A stretch of 64,000 bases of DNA, from positions 62,001 through 126,000 of the forward strand of contig CAWEDK010000013.1 of NCBI GenBank assembly GCA_963807865.1, given 5' to 3'. A model generated the notes under the pieces. That model saw nothing but the letters and a program-made list of their open reading frames with translations. It had not been told where the DNA came from and ran no database searches. The position numbers and the translations under genes were made by a program. This DNA comes from VAZQ01 sp963807865. Its GTDB lineage: Bacteria; Pseudomonadota; Alphaproteobacteria; Rhizobiales; Xanthobacteraceae. This document shows positions 45,600-55,822 of this stretch, in pieces. Each line of letters starts with the position of its first letter. Position 1 is the stretch's first letter.

Positions 45600-46601
45600 T
45601 CACTTTTCTTGTTCGCCAATTCCGAGTTTCTTGATGACGGGCCGCCAGCGGTCGAGCGAGACCATGGTCAGGTTCTCGAGCTTCTCGGGCGTGGTTGCGG
45701 TTGCTTGCTCGTAGGCGAGACGGTCGAGGAAGCCGGTGAATTCCGGAGAGGCTAGGGCTGCAACGATATCCGCGTTGACCTTTTCGACGATCTGAGACGG
45801 CGTGCCCGCGGGCATCCATACGGCAATGAACTGCGAACCGCCGCTGACGCCGGGGTACCCGAGTGACTTGAAGGTCGGCACGCCGGGCGCGTGCTTCGAT
45901 TCGCCGTCCGATTCGATGGCAAGCAGCTTCAACGCCCCCGACTTTAGATGTGGCCGGATGGTCCCAAGCCCGGCACCCGTCATATCCACTTCGCCCGTGA
46001 CCGCGGCGGCCAGGCCCGGAACATTCCCCTTGTAGGGGACGTGTAGAATCTCGACACCGGCCGCACTTTTGAGTGTCTCCAGCAGAAGGTGCGGGCCGGT
46101 GCCAATTCCAAACGACGAATAGGTCAAAGGCTTCGAACGCGCGAGCGCAATCAACTCCTTCAGGTCGGCGGCCGGCACCTTCTTGTTGACGCTTAGTCCT
46201 GCCGAAAGCTTGTACACTTCGGTCACCGGGGCAAAGCTCTTGATCGGATCGAAGGGCGCGTCTTTGCTGATCAGAACACCTTCGACCAATGCGGAACTCG
46301 GGCCGAACAACATCGTATATCCATCCGGACTCGACTGGGCCACGGCCGCCGATCCAATCATGCTGCCGCCACCGGGACGGCTTTCGACGACAACGGACTG
46401 CCCCCAGGTCTTGGAAAGTTTGTCCGCAACGAGCCGCGACGCGACGTCGGTCGGTCCACCCGCGGCGAACGGCACAATCATACGGACTGACCGTGACGGA
46501 TACGGGTTGCTTTGCGCCGCGCTCGGATTGGACGCCAGCGCAAGCCATCCGGCCAACAGCAGGAGTTGAACCGTCAGGTTGCAACAGCTCCGCCAGTACA
46601 T
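45600..46601 (-). CDS. Bug-family periplasmic solute receptor
   Basis: 333 residues from ATG 46601, with AGAAGGGC upstream. Signal peptide ends at NPSAAQ. Motifs: RSVRMIVPFAAGGPTDVASR, VVESRPGGGSMIGSAAVA, SPDGYTMLFGPSSALVEG. It lies between another Bug gene (46800) and a ThDP enzyme (43804) on the same strand, so the receptor probably serves that enzyme's substrate. A 2-oxo acid or aryl acid is a guess. Confidence 0.9.
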   Translation of the reverse strand: MYWRSCCNLTVQLLLLAGWLALASNPSAAQSNPYPSRSVRMIVPFAAGGPTDVASRLVADKLSKTWGQSVVVESRPGGGSMIGSAAVAQSSPDGYTMLFGPSSALVEGVLISKDAPFDPIKSFAPVTEVYKLSAGLSVNKKVPAADLKELIALARSKPLTYSSFGIGTGPHLLLETLKSAAGVEILHVPYKGNVPGLAAAVTGEVDMTGAGLGTIRPHLKSGALKLLAIESDGESKHAPGVPTFKSLGYPGVSGGSQFIAVWMPAGTPSQIVEKVNADIVAALASPEFTGFLDRLAYEQATATTPEKLENLTMVSLDRWRPVIKKLGIGEQEK

Positions 46602-46799
46602 CTTGCACGCCCTTCTTGCGATCCTCACCCAGCCGAATTTTTTTGTTGTCCTGAGCAACATGCTCGGATGAATTTTTGAACAGCCACAGCCTCAATCGCT
46701 GTCGCGTCCGTGTCAACCGTCAATGACGCATTGACGCTGTCACGCGCCTGACCGTCCGCTTCGACGGCATTATTTAACGGCGGTATGTCAGCCGCCGAT

Positions 46800-47810
46800 C
46801 TACTCGACGATCGGCAGACCAGCCGCCTTCATCGCCTCCTTGTTGGCGACGCGGGATTTTTCGATGATCTGCCTGAACTCTTCGGGAGTCGTTCCGAACG
46901 GCAGGATTGCAAGTTTGTTCAAGCGATCCACCATGGCTGGGTCTCTGGCGGCTTCGATGGTCAGTTTGGCCAGCACATCGATAATCGCCTGCGGCGTTCC
47001 GGTCGGCGCGAAAAAGCCGTTCCAAGATGAGGTATCGAAACCCGGATAGGTTTCGGCCACCGTCGGCACGCTACGCAGTTGCGCCAGACGCTGCGGGGTC
47101 GAGACCGCGAGAATCTTGATGTGCTTGCTGTCGGTATGCTGCATCAATTCGGACGCATTGCCGAAGTACATCTCGACCTCGCCCGCCGCGAGACCGGACA
47201 TCGCCGGAGCGCCGCTCTTGTATGGCACCGCCACCATGTCCAGCCCGGTGCGCGCAATGAACAGCGCTGTATTGAGGTGAACATTGCCGCCGATCCCTGC
47301 GGTGGCGTAATTCAGCTTGCCGGGATTAGCCTTCACATAGGTGATAAACTCCTGCAGCGTGTTCGCGGGGATCGAAGCTTTCACGCCGAGCAGGTAGGGT
47401 CCGGCGCCGAAGATGCTGATCGGCACAAAATCTTTTTGCGGATCGTAGCTGACCTTCTGCAGCATCGGGATATTGATAATCTGCGTCGAGGCCCCGAACA
47501 GTAGCGTGTAGCCGTCGGGCTGCGCACGTGCGACACCGATAGCGCCAACCGATCCGCCGCCGCCCGCTCGATTTTCGATCACAAATGATTGGCCCAGCTT
47601 GGTCGCAAGATATTGTCCCGCCAGGCGGGCCATCATGTCGGTATTGCCACCCGCCGAATAGGGAACCACTACGGTTACGGGCCTCGTCGGCCAGTCCGCC
47701 GCCCGCGCTTGGCCCAACATCGTCATGAGAGCGGTCGCGCCAGCTCCGAAGCAGGCGGCGCGACGCGTGATTGGCGGGATCACCCCGCTGTGACGGTCCG
47801 ATCGTGACAT
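46800..47810 (-). CDS. Bug-family periplasmic solute receptor
   Basis: 336 residues from ATG 47810, with AGAGGA five bases upstream. Long twin-Arg-like leader (IPPITRRAACFGAGATALMT) rather than a plain Sec signal; then RPVTVVVPYSAGGNTDMMAR, IENRAGGGGSVGAIGVA, QPDGYTLLFGASTQ and TKLGQSFV. It ends ~200 bp before the next Bug gene on the same strand. The two receptors share family motifs but are clearly different proteins, so this is not a recent duplication. Confidence 0.9.
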   Translation of the reverse strand: MSRSDRHSGVIPPITRRAACFGAGATALMTMLGQARAADWPTRPVTVVVPYSAGGNTDMMARLAGQYLATKLGQSFVIENRAGGGGSVGAIGVARAQPDGYTLLFGASTQIINIPMLQKVSYDPQKDFVPISIFGAGPYLLGVKASIPANTLQEFITYVKANPGKLNYATAGIGGNVHLNTALFIARTGLDMVAVPYKSGAPAMSGLAAGEVEMYFGNASELMQHTDSKHIKILAVSTPQRLAQLRSVPTVAETYPGFDTSSWNGFFAPTGTPQAIIDVLAKLTIEAARDPAMVDRLNKLAILPFGTTPEEFRQIIEKSRVANKEAMKAAGLPIVE

Positions 47811-48081
47811 GTCATTCCTCTTTTTGTGGTCCGACGTCCCTGGAAGACGCGGAACAGCATGGGACGCAACCGGCAACGAAGTTCCCAGGAAGCCATCAAG
47901 GCTGGAGCCGTCCGTCGCGCGCTAGTCGCAGGTTCAGTGCATTTTCCGTGCCGCGCCACTCATGCTGTGGATCCGGTCGCACGGGGGGCTTGGTCGCGTG
48001 CCGAGTTCGGATGATACAACGTGCACTTTTAGGTTGCCGTGCCACATCAGCCCCGTGCCTTGGCGGCTGCCGAAGATGTGA

Positions 48082-49857
48082 TCATCGGTGCTGGGTGATG
48101 GTGTCGACCAGGGCGAGACGGCCCTTCTTTACCTCGGCGAGGGCGCGTTCGAGCGCCGGCCGGATGTCCTGCGGTTTGTCGATCGACCCCTCGCCATAGC
48201 AGCCCATGCTGCGCGCGAGCGCGCCGAAATCCGGCGCGGGCCCGGAGAGGTCCATGCCGATATGCGCCCTCGCCTCATCGGTGCCGCGCAGCTTGGCCAT
48301 GCGCAACTGATGTGCCCAGTCGTTGTAGTAGGCACGGTTGTTGTGCATCACGACCAGCATCGGAATATGGTACTTGGCGGCGACCCAGAGCGCGCCGGCA
48401 TCGAACATCAGGTCGCCGTCCGGCTGAATGTCGACCACCACGCGGCCGGTGCCTTTGTGGGCGAGCGCGACGCCAAGCGAAATGCCGATCTGCGTCGCAG
48501 TGCCAAGCTCGACTCCGGGCGTGCGGTAGGGCTTGTCGAAATCCCACAGTTTACGCACCTGCTGCTTGAGATTGTTGGCGGTCAGCACCCAGTCCTCATG
48601 CTTGATCACCTCCCAGATTTCCATCGCCAGCCGCGAGAACGTGATCGGCGACGCATCCCAGTTCTGGCGCGCCTCCTGCTGCCACTGCGCCCAGACTTCG
48701 TCATGGCGCTTGCCGATTGCAGCCTTGCGCGCGGCAATGCGCGTCCCCAAGGCGGCGTCGCCGGCGATGCGCGCCTTGCACAGGCGCGTGAGTTCCGGGA
48801 TACCGAGCGCGGTATCGCCCATCGCGCGGACCGAGCACGGCTGCAAGCGGCAGTAATCAAACGACCACTTGCTGATATTGATCTCGCCGAACCCGATTTC
48901 GACGAAGTCGCAATGCGGCGGCGTCAGGCTCTCGCGCGTGCGCAGCGCGTTGTTCAGTTCGGTAAGCTGCTTCTCCCAGTCACGCACGTCGAGCCCGACG
49001 ACGAGGTCGGTATTCTTGAGCGAGGCCTTGTCCATGCTGAGACAAAGCGGATGCTTGTTGGGGAAGTTGAGCGCGTTGTTGACGTCCCACACCGCTGCGC
49101 CGACGGTCTCCGCCAATTCGACGATGCTCTCGAACCCGCCCGCGCGCCGCCCCGCATACTCGGCGAGCAGCATTGGATGCTCGGCGGCAATAAGCTTGTC
49201 GGCGATCGCCGCGAGCGCGCGCGGGTCGGGCGCCATTGGCGACGGCGTTGCGGCAGCACCCGCTGGCGGCAGCGCCACCGCGCTCGTCAATGGCGCCTCC
49301 TGCAAGGCCGCGTCGTAGCACATATAGACCGGACCTTGCGGCTCCGTGGTCATGATTGAATAGGCGCGCGCGAAGCTCTCCGGCACGCCCTCGATCGAGG
49401 TCGGCTGATAGTCCCACTTGACGTAATCGCGCACCGCATTGCCCTGCACGAGCGCCGAATGCGTCCAGTCGATGTGCGGCCGGCGCTTGGCTTCATCCAT
49501 CGGACCGGTCGCGCCGATGATGAACACCGGCACCCGGTCGATATAGGCGTAGTAGATCGCCATACAGGCGTGCAGCAGGCCGACCAGATCATGCAGGATC
49601 ACCGCCATCGGCCTGCCGGTCGCCTTGGCGTAACCGTGCGCGATCTGCACGGCGATCTCCTCATGCTGGCAGAGCATCATCGGCGGCTCATTGCCGCCGT
49701 AATTGACCAGCGAGTCGTGCAGGCCGCGGAAGCTCGCGCCCGGATTGAGCGTGATGAAAGGAAAGCCGTAACGCTTGATCAGGTTGACGACGACGTCCGA
49801 TTGCCATCCGCGATAGTTTTGGCTCAGGTGCCGTCCTCGTCCGAGTTCTTCTTGCAT
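48082..49857 (-). CDS. Thiamine-diphosphate-dependent enzyme
   Basis: 591 residues from ATG 49857. PYR domain: FITLNPGASFRGLHDSLVNY, with Glu in MLCQHEEIAVQIAHGYAKAT. C-terminal ThDP domain: GVELGTATQIGISLGVALAH and cofactor motif VDIQPDGDLMFDAGALW ... VVMHNNRAYYND. The second metal-binding Asn-Asn is present. This group differs from the enzyme at 43804 in its insert and may act on a different 2-oxo acid. Downstream in a leftward run from the cupin genes and the Bug gene at 49975. Confidence 0.88.
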   Translation of the reverse strand: MQEELGRGRHLSQNYRGWQSDVVVNLIKRYGFPFITLNPGASFRGLHDSLVNYGGNEPPMMLCQHEEIAVQIAHGYAKATGRPMAVILHDLVGLLHACMAIYYAYIDRVPVFIIGATGPMDEAKRRPHIDWTHSALVQGNAVRDYVKWDYQPTSIEGVPESFARAYSIMTTEPQGPVYMCYDAALQEAPLTSAVALPPAGAAATPSPMAPDPRALAAIADKLIAAEHPMLLAEYAGRRAGGFESIVELAETVGAAVWDVNNALNFPNKHPLCLSMDKASLKNTDLVVGLDVRDWEKQLTELNNALRTRESLTPPHCDFVEIGFGEINISKWSFDYCRLQPCSVRAMGDTALGIPELTRLCKARIAGDAALGTRIAARKAAIGKRHDEVWAQWQQEARQNWDASPITFSRLAMEIWEVIKHEDWVLTANNLKQQVRKLWDFDKPYRTPGVELGTATQIGISLGVALAHKGTGRVVVDIQPDGDLMFDAGALWVAAKYHIPMLVVMHNNRAYYNDWAHQLRMAKLRGTDEARAHIGMDLSGPAPDFGALARSMGCYGEGSIDKPQDIRPALERALAEVKKGRLALVDTITQHR

Positions 49858-49974
49858 CTTTGCCCGCCCTTTGACGCCGCGCCGCGAATTTCTATTGTTA
49901 CGGAGCCCACTACCACCCGCGCCTAATGAGCGCGCGGCGCAAGGAGCCAAGCGCAGGACCATCGATATTACAAG

Positions 49975-51024
49975 CTATTGCCGGATGAACTCGGCGGCCT
50001 TCGCGGCAAGTTCCTTGGGTGTCAGGTAGAGTTCGCGCACCAACTTCTCGACGTCGGCGCCGGTCACCGGAGTGATTTCGAGTTGTGCCTTGGTGGCGTC
50101 GGCGAGGAAATCCGGGTCCTTCATGGTGGCGTCGAACGCCGCGCGCAACGCGTCGGCGCGCTCCTTCGGTACGCCGGGCGGCGCCAGAAACGGCCGTCCC
50201 ATCACCTGCCGAGCGAAGATCAGCCGGAAGATCCGTTGCTGCTCGTCGGTCTTGGCGAAATCCATCACCAGCGGAACATTTGGCAAATCGGGATGCCTGT
50301 CGAGCGACAACTGCACCAGGATGTTGATCGACTTGTCGTCAATCCAGCGCTTGTGCGTGGCGAGCACGCTCGACCAAGACCAGCCGCAGCGGCCCGTCAC
50401 TTCGCCGCGCTCCATCGCGAGCGTCACATCGTTACCGCCCGGGTAACCGGAGACGATCTTGAACTTGGTGCCGAGCACGCCGTTGAGAATGCGCGGAAAC
50501 TGATCGGTATCAGCGGCCTGCCCGGTACCACCGACGATCAACTCCTTGGCCATCGCATCCTGGAGCGTGACAATGCCGCTAGACTTCCGGGCGACGCAGA
50601 CGCTCACCTCGTTATTGGCACTACCGATCCAGGTGAATTTGTCGGCCTGGAACTGCGCGCCCTTGGACCCGAGCAGCGGATCGAACGCGGTGCCGCGGCC
50701 GATGGTGGCGATGACGGCGCCGTCCTTGGACCCGACGTTGTAGAGCCAGTTGGCAAGCCGCAGGCTGCCGGCTCCCTCCATGTTCTTCGGCACGATGGTG
50801 GGATTGCCGGGAATGTGCTTGCCGAGATGACGGGCGATGGTGCGGGCATAGAGATCGTAGGCACCGCCGACGCTGTAGCCAATATACAGGTCGACGTTCT
50901 TGCCCCTGTAGAACTGCGCGGCGGGTTGCGCGTTCGCCGCGGACGTAACCATCAGGATGGACGACGTGAACACCAAGATGGCGATTGCAGAGGCGACTAA
51001 GCGGACCTTGGCAAGCACACGCAT
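49975..51024 (-). CDS. Bug-like periplasmic solute receptor, divergent subclass
   Basis: 349 residues. Signal peptide MRVLAKVRLVASAIAILVFT cleaved near ANAQ. The N-terminal block is FYRGKNVDLYIGYSVGGAYD, LYARTIARHLGKHIPGNPTI, differing from the classic PF.AGG of the other receptors. It has SGYPGGNDVTLAMERGEVTG and a DFAKTDEQQRIFRLIFAR segment typical of the variant TTT-receptor subclass. It lies between the ThDP gene (48082) and cupin genes (51089) on one strand, within 120 bp each side, so probably in the same operon. Confidence 0.85.
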   Translation of the reverse strand: MRVLAKVRLVASAIAILVFTSSILMVTSAANAQPAAQFYRGKNVDLYIGYSVGGAYDLYARTIARHLGKHIPGNPTIVPKNMEGAGSLRLANWLYNVGSKDGAVIATIGRGTAFDPLLGSKGAQFQADKFTWIGSANNEVSVCVARKSSGIVTLQDAMAKELIVGGTGQAADTDQFPRILNGVLGTKFKIVSGYPGGNDVTLAMERGEVTGRCGWSWSSVLATHKRWIDDKSINILVQLSLDRHPDLPNVPLVMDFAKTDEQQRIFRLIFARQVMGRPFLAPPGVPKERADALRAAFDATMKDPDFLADATKAQLEITPVTGADVEKLVRELYLTPKELAAKAAEFIRQ

Positions 51025-51088
51025 GTCGACCTCTCGGCGGTCCTCGCATCCCGGATCAGCAGTGCATTTTGCGCGTCCGGCAAAAAGA

Positions 51089-51625
51089 TCAGAAGCCGGG
51101 CGCCCGCTCGACCTGATCGAACCAGTCGAAACCCATCTCCTTGACGATGCGGTTGCTCATCATGATCAGCCGCGCTTCCTCGACGGCAAAATGCTGGTGC
51201 GTCGTGAACGGCGGAATGTAGATGAAGTCGCCGCGCTTCCATTCGAATTTCTTCGGCACCTGCGCCCATTCCCATTGGAAGGCGTCGAGGCAGTCGAACT
51301 TCATGTCCCAGTGCAGGTCGTAGCCGGCGCCTTCGACCACGAAGATGATTTCCTCCCACATGTGCCGGTGCTTGCCGGATCGTTCACCGGGCTTGAGGAA
51401 CTGCATGTAGGATTCGACGCAACACTCCCGGGTGTTGAGCTTCTCGTGCACGAGATGCTTGATCAGGCCGTCCGGCGAGCGCTCCCACGGCATGTCCTCG
51501 GCTTTGACGACGTTCGTTCGCGTCTCGTACTGCTCGCGGAACTCCTGCGAGGCAGCGATCGCGTCGGCGTGGAATGTGCAAGTGTTCGAGCCGGAATGGG
51601 CCGGTCCCTTGTCCTCGAATGACAT
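51089..51625 (-). CDS. Cupin protein (single domain)
   Basis: 178 residues. Cupin motif 1: LKPGERSGKHRHMWEEIIFVV with HxH and Glu. Motif 2: WKRGDFIYIPPFTTHQHF with the further His. All four metal ligands (two His, Glu, His) are present, so a mononuclear metal enzyme or isomerase is plausible. It follows the cupin gene at 51638 by 12 bp and precedes the receptor at 49975 by 64 bp on the same strand. Substrate unknown. Confidence 0.88.
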   Translation of the reverse strand: MSFEDKGPAHSGSNTCTFHADAIAASQEFREQYETRTNVVKAEDMPWERSPDGLIKHLVHEKLNTRECCVESYMQFLKPGERSGKHRHMWEEIIFVVEGAGYDLHWDMKFDCLDAFQWEWAQVPKKFEWKRGDFIYIPPFTTHQHFAVEEARLIMMSNRIVKEMGFDWFDQVERAPGF

Positions 51626-51637
51626 GCGCGGTCCTCG

Positions 51638-52237
51638 CTAGACGTCCGCCGGCGGTTTGTATTCGCCCTGACCCTCGGGCAGCTGCTCCGGTGGCCATTC
51701 GACGATCTTCTGGAACAGCAGGTGCATGAACAGGAAGAGCGGCTTGGCCTTGAACACCAGCAGGATGGCCTCCTCTTCCGGATCGTCGTTGAAGTGCTGG
51801 TGGACGCAGCCGTTCTCGACGATCATCACGTCGCCGGCTTTCCAGGCAATATGCCGGCCGTCGTGGACATCGTGGCCGCGGCCCTTGAGCACGTAAAACA
51901 CCGCGCTGTTGAGATGACCGTGCTTCTGGCCGAACGCACCTGGCGCGTAGGCTTCGATGTGGGTCTCGAGTGACTGGATCACGCTCGATGCCTGCGGACT
52001 GATAATGTGCTTGCCGTACTGGCCGGGCCCGCCCTTCCATGGCACGTCGGTCGACGAATAGACCCGCTTCTCCTCGATCAGCGCCTTATAGAGATGGCTA
52101 TAGGTACCTTCCAGCGCCCGCACGAAAGTGCGCTTCTTGGCCCAGCGTTCCCACTTCGCGTGCTTCTTCTCGTCGGCAAGTTCGTCAGGCTGATTGTGGC
52201 CAATGCCCGGCCGCGCCTGCTCGTACATCCCCGTCAT
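51638..52237 (-). CDS. Cupin protein (single domain)
   Basis: 199 residues from ATG 52237, with AGGAG 7 bases upstream. Motif 1: GAFGQKHGHLNSAVFYVLKG. Motif 2: WKAGDVMIVENGCVHQHFN. It is related to the neighbouring cupin at 51089 but with a longer N terminus (GIGHNQPDELADEKKHAKWE). The two tightly packed genes may encode subunits of a heteromeric dioxygenase or isomerase. The role is inferred from position only. Confidence 0.88.
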   Translation of the reverse strand: MTGMYEQARPGIGHNQPDELADEKKHAKWERWAKKRTFVRALEGTYSHLYKALIEEKRVYSSTDVPWKGGPGQYGKHIISPQASSVIQSLETHIEAYAPGAFGQKHGHLNSAVFYVLKGRGHDVHDGRHIAWKAGDVMIVENGCVHQHFNDDPEEEAILLVFKAKPLFLFMHLLFQKIVEWPPEQLPEGQGEYKPPADV

Positions 52238-52432
52238 TCGGGTGCTCCTGAGAACCGGCCGCGTCTGTCGCCTGCGCGTCGCTCCATGCCGCAAGGCGGG
52301 AGGCAGGCGCGGCTTCGAGAACCGTGTGGGCTGTCATTACGGGATTGCGCCGGACGGCGCAACGGCGCGGCAAGCCGCTCCGCGGCCCGATCGTGCTCGT
52401 TTGCACGGTCAGCCGTTTGACGCGGTGCGCCG

Positions 52433-53272
52433 TCACCGGCGTTTGCGAGCCTTCGGCTTGGCGGCTGGGCGCTTTGCCGCCGGCAATCCAGCGCCCGCCG
52501 GACGCGCCGCCTCCATCAGGCCTTTCATCCGCGGCAGGCCAGCCCCCGCCCACATCGCTTCTGCCTTCATCAGCCGGATGGTCCAGTACTCCCAGGCCCG
52601 CTCGACGCCGCGGCCACCGAGATTATGTCCGCCGCTCTTTTCGGTCTCGCCCGGGCTGAGCGGGCCCGGCGTGCCGATCGCCATCGCGCGCAACTGCAGC
52701 TCGGCGTTACGGGTGGTGTAGATCGAACGGAACACGCATTCGCGCACACTCTTGCCGACCAACGTGGCGCCATGCCGGCGCAGCAGCACCATCGCGTGCG
52801 GCCCGAGCGCGCGCGCCATCGAGGCGCCCTCCTCCGGCGTGCGCACCAGCAGATTGGTATCGCCAAACTCGTCGCGGCTGTCCCAGAACGGCACCTTCAT
52901 GCCGAGCGTACCGCCGAGGTGGAATAGCGGCACGAGTTCCACACCGGTGGCGCAGAACGGCAGCACCGACATGGCGTGATGGTGACACACCGAACTGACG
53001 TCGGGCCGCGCTTTGTAGACTTCACCGTGGATCACCATCTCGCTGTAGAGCCGCACGCTCGTCGGCTTGATCGGCTTGGAGTTGAGATCGAACTCCAGCA
53101 CGTCGGCGGGCTCGACCAGCTCGGAGGCGCGGTGGCGGGAGATGAAATAGCGGTTGGGCTCGGTCGGATGCCGCATGCTGATGTGACCGAAGGCATCGAT
53201 GATATTCTCATTGGCCAGAATGCGGTTGGCGATCGCCACTTCCTGGCGGACATAGGCGAGTGCGTCGGGCAT
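52433..53272 (-). CDS. Class II aldolase/adducin family protein
   Basis: 279 residues from ATG 53272, preceded by GGAGAG. Zinc-aldolase layout: AFGHISMRHPTEPNRYFIS, YSEMVIHGEVYKARPDVSSV, metal His pair in CHHHAMSVL and RRHGATLVGKSVRECVFRS (third His). Family members are fuculose/ribulose phosphate aldolases and several decarboxylating or lyase enzymes of aromatic catabolism. The C-terminal tail is Ala/Lys/Arg-rich (AAKRPAAKPKARKRR). Likely same operon as the flanking cupins. Confidence 0.88.
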   Translation of the reverse strand: MPDALAYVRQEVAIANRILANENIIDAFGHISMRHPTEPNRYFISRHRASELVEPADVLEFDLNSKPIKPTSVRLYSEMVIHGEVYKARPDVSSVCHHHAMSVLPFCATGVELVPLFHLGGTLGMKVPFWDSRDEFGDTNLLVRTPEEGASMARALGPHAMVLLRRHGATLVGKSVRECVFRSIYTTRNAELQLRAMAIGTPGPLSPGETEKSGGHNLGGRGVERAWEYWTIRLMKAEAMWAGAGLPRMKGLMEAARPAGAGLPAAKRPAAKPKARKRR

Positions 53273-53297
53273 GGGGTTCTCTCCGAATTTCTGCATG

Positions 53298-53440
53298 ATG
53301 CCGTGTCCCGGACGCGGTGCGGCACGAGCGCAGCGAAGTGATGCGCCGCTGATCCGGGACCTTCCCAAAGGCGGTGTCTGTTGCGGTCCCGGGTCTGCGG
53401 CGCACCACTTCGTGCTGCGCTGCGCCCGAGACACGCGCGG
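53298..53440. repeat. Intergenic palindromic element of Bradyrhizobium type
   Basis: Arms around GTCCCGGACGCGGTGCGGCA (53302 onward) and CTGCGCCCGAGACACGCG (ending 53440) are roughly complementary, with inner GATGCGCCGCTGATCCGGGA and GGCGCACCACTTCGTGCTGC. I recall such elements between genes in Bradyrhizobium and relatives. It separates the aldolase and cupin genes and could form a large stem in the transcript. Confidence 0.6.
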
Positions 53441-53461
53441 CTCGCAAGTTTCAGGATCGCA

Positions 53462-54587
53462 TCAGGCCGACTTCGCCAGCGGCGGCAGGTCCGGCAACTC
53501 GGCCGCATAGGCCGCATCCATGCGCGGTGCAAGGCCGTGCTTGGCAAGCTCGTCGGCGAAGATCGTGCGCACCGCCGGCAGTTCGTCCGCATAGTCGATC
53601 TGGTCGCCGCCCAGCCGCTTGCTGATCCAGGCCTTCGGCACGCCCTGGCCGTTGCGGATCGCGACGCCCTCGTGCTTGAACGCGAGGTAGCGCGACCGGC
53701 GCGGTGCCGGAATTGAAATGCTGGTGGAACCACATGTTCGGCGGCACCACCATGGTGCCGACCTCCCAGTCGTACTGGCGCGGTTCCTCGCCCTCCGGCC
53801 ACATCAGCGAGTAGCCCTCGCCCGACAGGATGATGACGTGCGCGCCGGGACCATGCGCGTGGCCCTTCTTGTAGGTGCCGGTCGGGAACTGCGAGATGTG
53901 GCTGTTCATCGAGCCTTTCGCCATGTTGAAGCGGATGTGGCCGCCGCCGGCGCCGCGCTCCTTGGCGGTGATCAGCGGCAGGTTGACGGCATCCGCGACG
54001 AAATTGGTCTGCAGCAGGAAGCCCTTCTGCTCGCCCTTGGCGCTGAAGTAATCGGGCTCGCCGGCAAACCGCTCCTTGAAGTCGTGCTTCGTGTTGAATA
54101 CGAAGTCGATGTCCTCGTAGAGATTGATCACCGGCGGCGCGTTGGTCACCGCGACGTAGCGCGCCGGGCTCTGGCCGGAGCCGTTGAAGTGCTGGTGCCA
54201 GCAGTTGAGCGGGATGGCGAACAGCGCGCCGGCCTTCCACTCGAACGTGATGCGCTTGCCCTCGTCGTTCCAGACCGTGGTCGAGCCGCGGCCCGACAGC
54301 ACCAGGACCATCTCCTCGAACAGTTGCCGCTGCGGCTCGAGCTTCTTGCCCGGCGGGATCTCGCAGACATAGCAGTCGTTCGAGGTGCGCGACGCCTCAT
54401 GGTTGAGATAGACGCCGGAGCCGCCGCGCCGCGCCCACGGCTTCAACTCGACGGTATTGAGGTTGCGGACGTAATGCGCGCCGATGATATCGAGCCCCTC
54501 GCTCCGCACCCAACGCAGATAGGGGGTATCCTTCTCGGTGGCGAACTTCTTGGCGAGTTCTTCCGAGACAACAGCATCCTTGGCCAT
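53462..54587 (-). CDS. Two-cupin protein (gentisate-dioxygenase-like), one frameshift
   Basis: About 375 residues from ATG 54587, with AGGAGAA upstream. First cupin: PPGKKLEPQRQLFEEMVLVL, AGALFAIPLNCWHQHFN. Second: HAHGPGAHVIILSGEGYSLM, TMVVPPNMWFHQHFN. This bicupin order fits the gentisate 1,2-dioxygenase/1-hydroxy-2-naphthoate dioxygenase group, Fe(II) ring-cleavage enzymes. The first barrel lacks a full HxH, while the second has HAHGPG...HQHF. A single extra G near 53697 breaks the frame (GTAPV then RYLAFKHEGVAIRNGQG). It heads the leftward run to 48082. Confidence 0.82.
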
Positions 54588-54785
54588 GCAGTTCTCCTGT
54601 GGGTCGCAGCCCGTGGCAGCGAGATTACCGAAATTCGCACTCGCTTGCATCACGCGCCGCGTGCGCGATTATGGATACCCGCCCCGGATGCAGGGCTCCC
54701 ATGATGCTGGCGGGCGGCGCGCGAATTGCTGCTGTTTTGCACGCCCGCTATGGTGCGGGCACCCGCCGGGGTGAGAGAGGCAAGC

Positions 54786-55775
54786 GTGACAATCCGGCAA
54801 CCAAACTTTTTTCTCATCGGCGCGGCATGCGCCGTCGCGATCCTTGCCGCCTGCGCTCCGGCAACGGCACAAGACTATCCGAACCAGCCGATCAAGATCG
54901 TGGTGCCGTTCGTGGCCGGGGGCGGCGTGGATGGCGTGGCGCGGATCGTCGCCCCGCGGCTGAGCGAAGAACTGGGCCAGACCGTCATCATCGAGAATCG
55001 CGGCGGTGCGGGTGGAGCGATCGCTGCGGCGGCGGTCGCAAAGGCGGCGCCCGACGGCTACACATTCCTGGTGGGCACCGCCAGCACGCACGGCACCAAC
55101 CCAAGTCTCTACACCAATCTTGGCTATGACGCGGTCCGTGATTTCGTCCCCGTCGTCCATGTCGCAAACTCGCCGCTGGCGCTCATTGCATCTCCGGCGC
55201 TCGGCGCACAGTCGGTGAACGATTTGATCGCATTGGCGCGCACTAAGCCCGGGGAGCTGAGTTTCGGTTCGTACGGCATCGGCAGCATCAATCACCTGTA
55301 TGCCGAGCTGTTCAACGCCATGGCGGGCATTCGAGCCACCCACATTCCCTATCGGGGCGCCGCTCCAGCCATGACGGACCTCATGGCCGGGCGTCTGCAG
55401 TATGTGATCGACGGGATCGCGATCTCGCTCGGCCCGGTCAAGTCCGGGGCGATCCGGCTGCTGGGCGTCGGGACGCTGCAGCGCTCGCGCATTCTTCCGG
55501 AGTATCCGACCATAGCCGAGTCGGGTCTTGCCGAGTTCGAGGCTGTGACGTGGTCCGGCCTATTCGCTCCAGCAGGCACGCCCAAGACAGTCGTCGATCT
55601 GATCAACCGGAAGGTCAACGGTATCCTTGCTGCTGCAAGCCTCGAAGAGGCGTTCACCAGCCGCGGCATCGAGGTGGGCGGAGGCTCGCCCGAGGCGTTC
55701 AGCGCCAAAACACAATCGGAAATCCGGAAGTGGACCGACTTTGTGCGCGCCAAGAACATCCGAATCGATCAGTGA
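54786..55775 (+). CDS. Bug-family periplasmic solute receptor
   Basis: 329 residues from GTG 54786, with GAGAGAGGCA upstream. Signal peptide TIRQPNFFLIGAACAVAILA is followed by a Cys in AACAP that could be a lipid-attachment site, though the Sec cut at ATAQ is more usual. Motifs: IVVPFVAGGGVDGVARIVAP, ENRGGAGGAIAAAAVA, APDGYTFLVGTAS. It is divergent from the bicupin gene and convergent with the ABC ATPase gene. No enzyme shares its strand nearby. Confidence 0.9.
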   Translation: MTIRQPNFFLIGAACAVAILAACAPATAQDYPNQPIKIVVPFVAGGGVDGVARIVAPRLSEELGQTVIIENRGGAGGAIAAAAVAKAAPDGYTFLVGTASTHGTNPSLYTNLGYDAVRDFVPVVHVANSPLALIASPALGAQSVNDLIALARTKPGELSFGSYGIGSINHLYAELFNAMAGIRATHIPYRGAAPAMTDLMAGRLQYVIDGIAISLGPVKSGAIRLLGVGTLQRSRILPEYPTIAESGLAEFEAVTWSGLFAPAGTPKTVVDLINRKVNGILAAASLEEAFTSRGIEVGGGSPEAFSAKTQSEIRKWTDFVRAKNIRIDQ

Positions 55776-55822
55776 TTGCCGGCACGCGCACGGAATGCCA
55801 GCCGAGACCTGAACAGGACAGA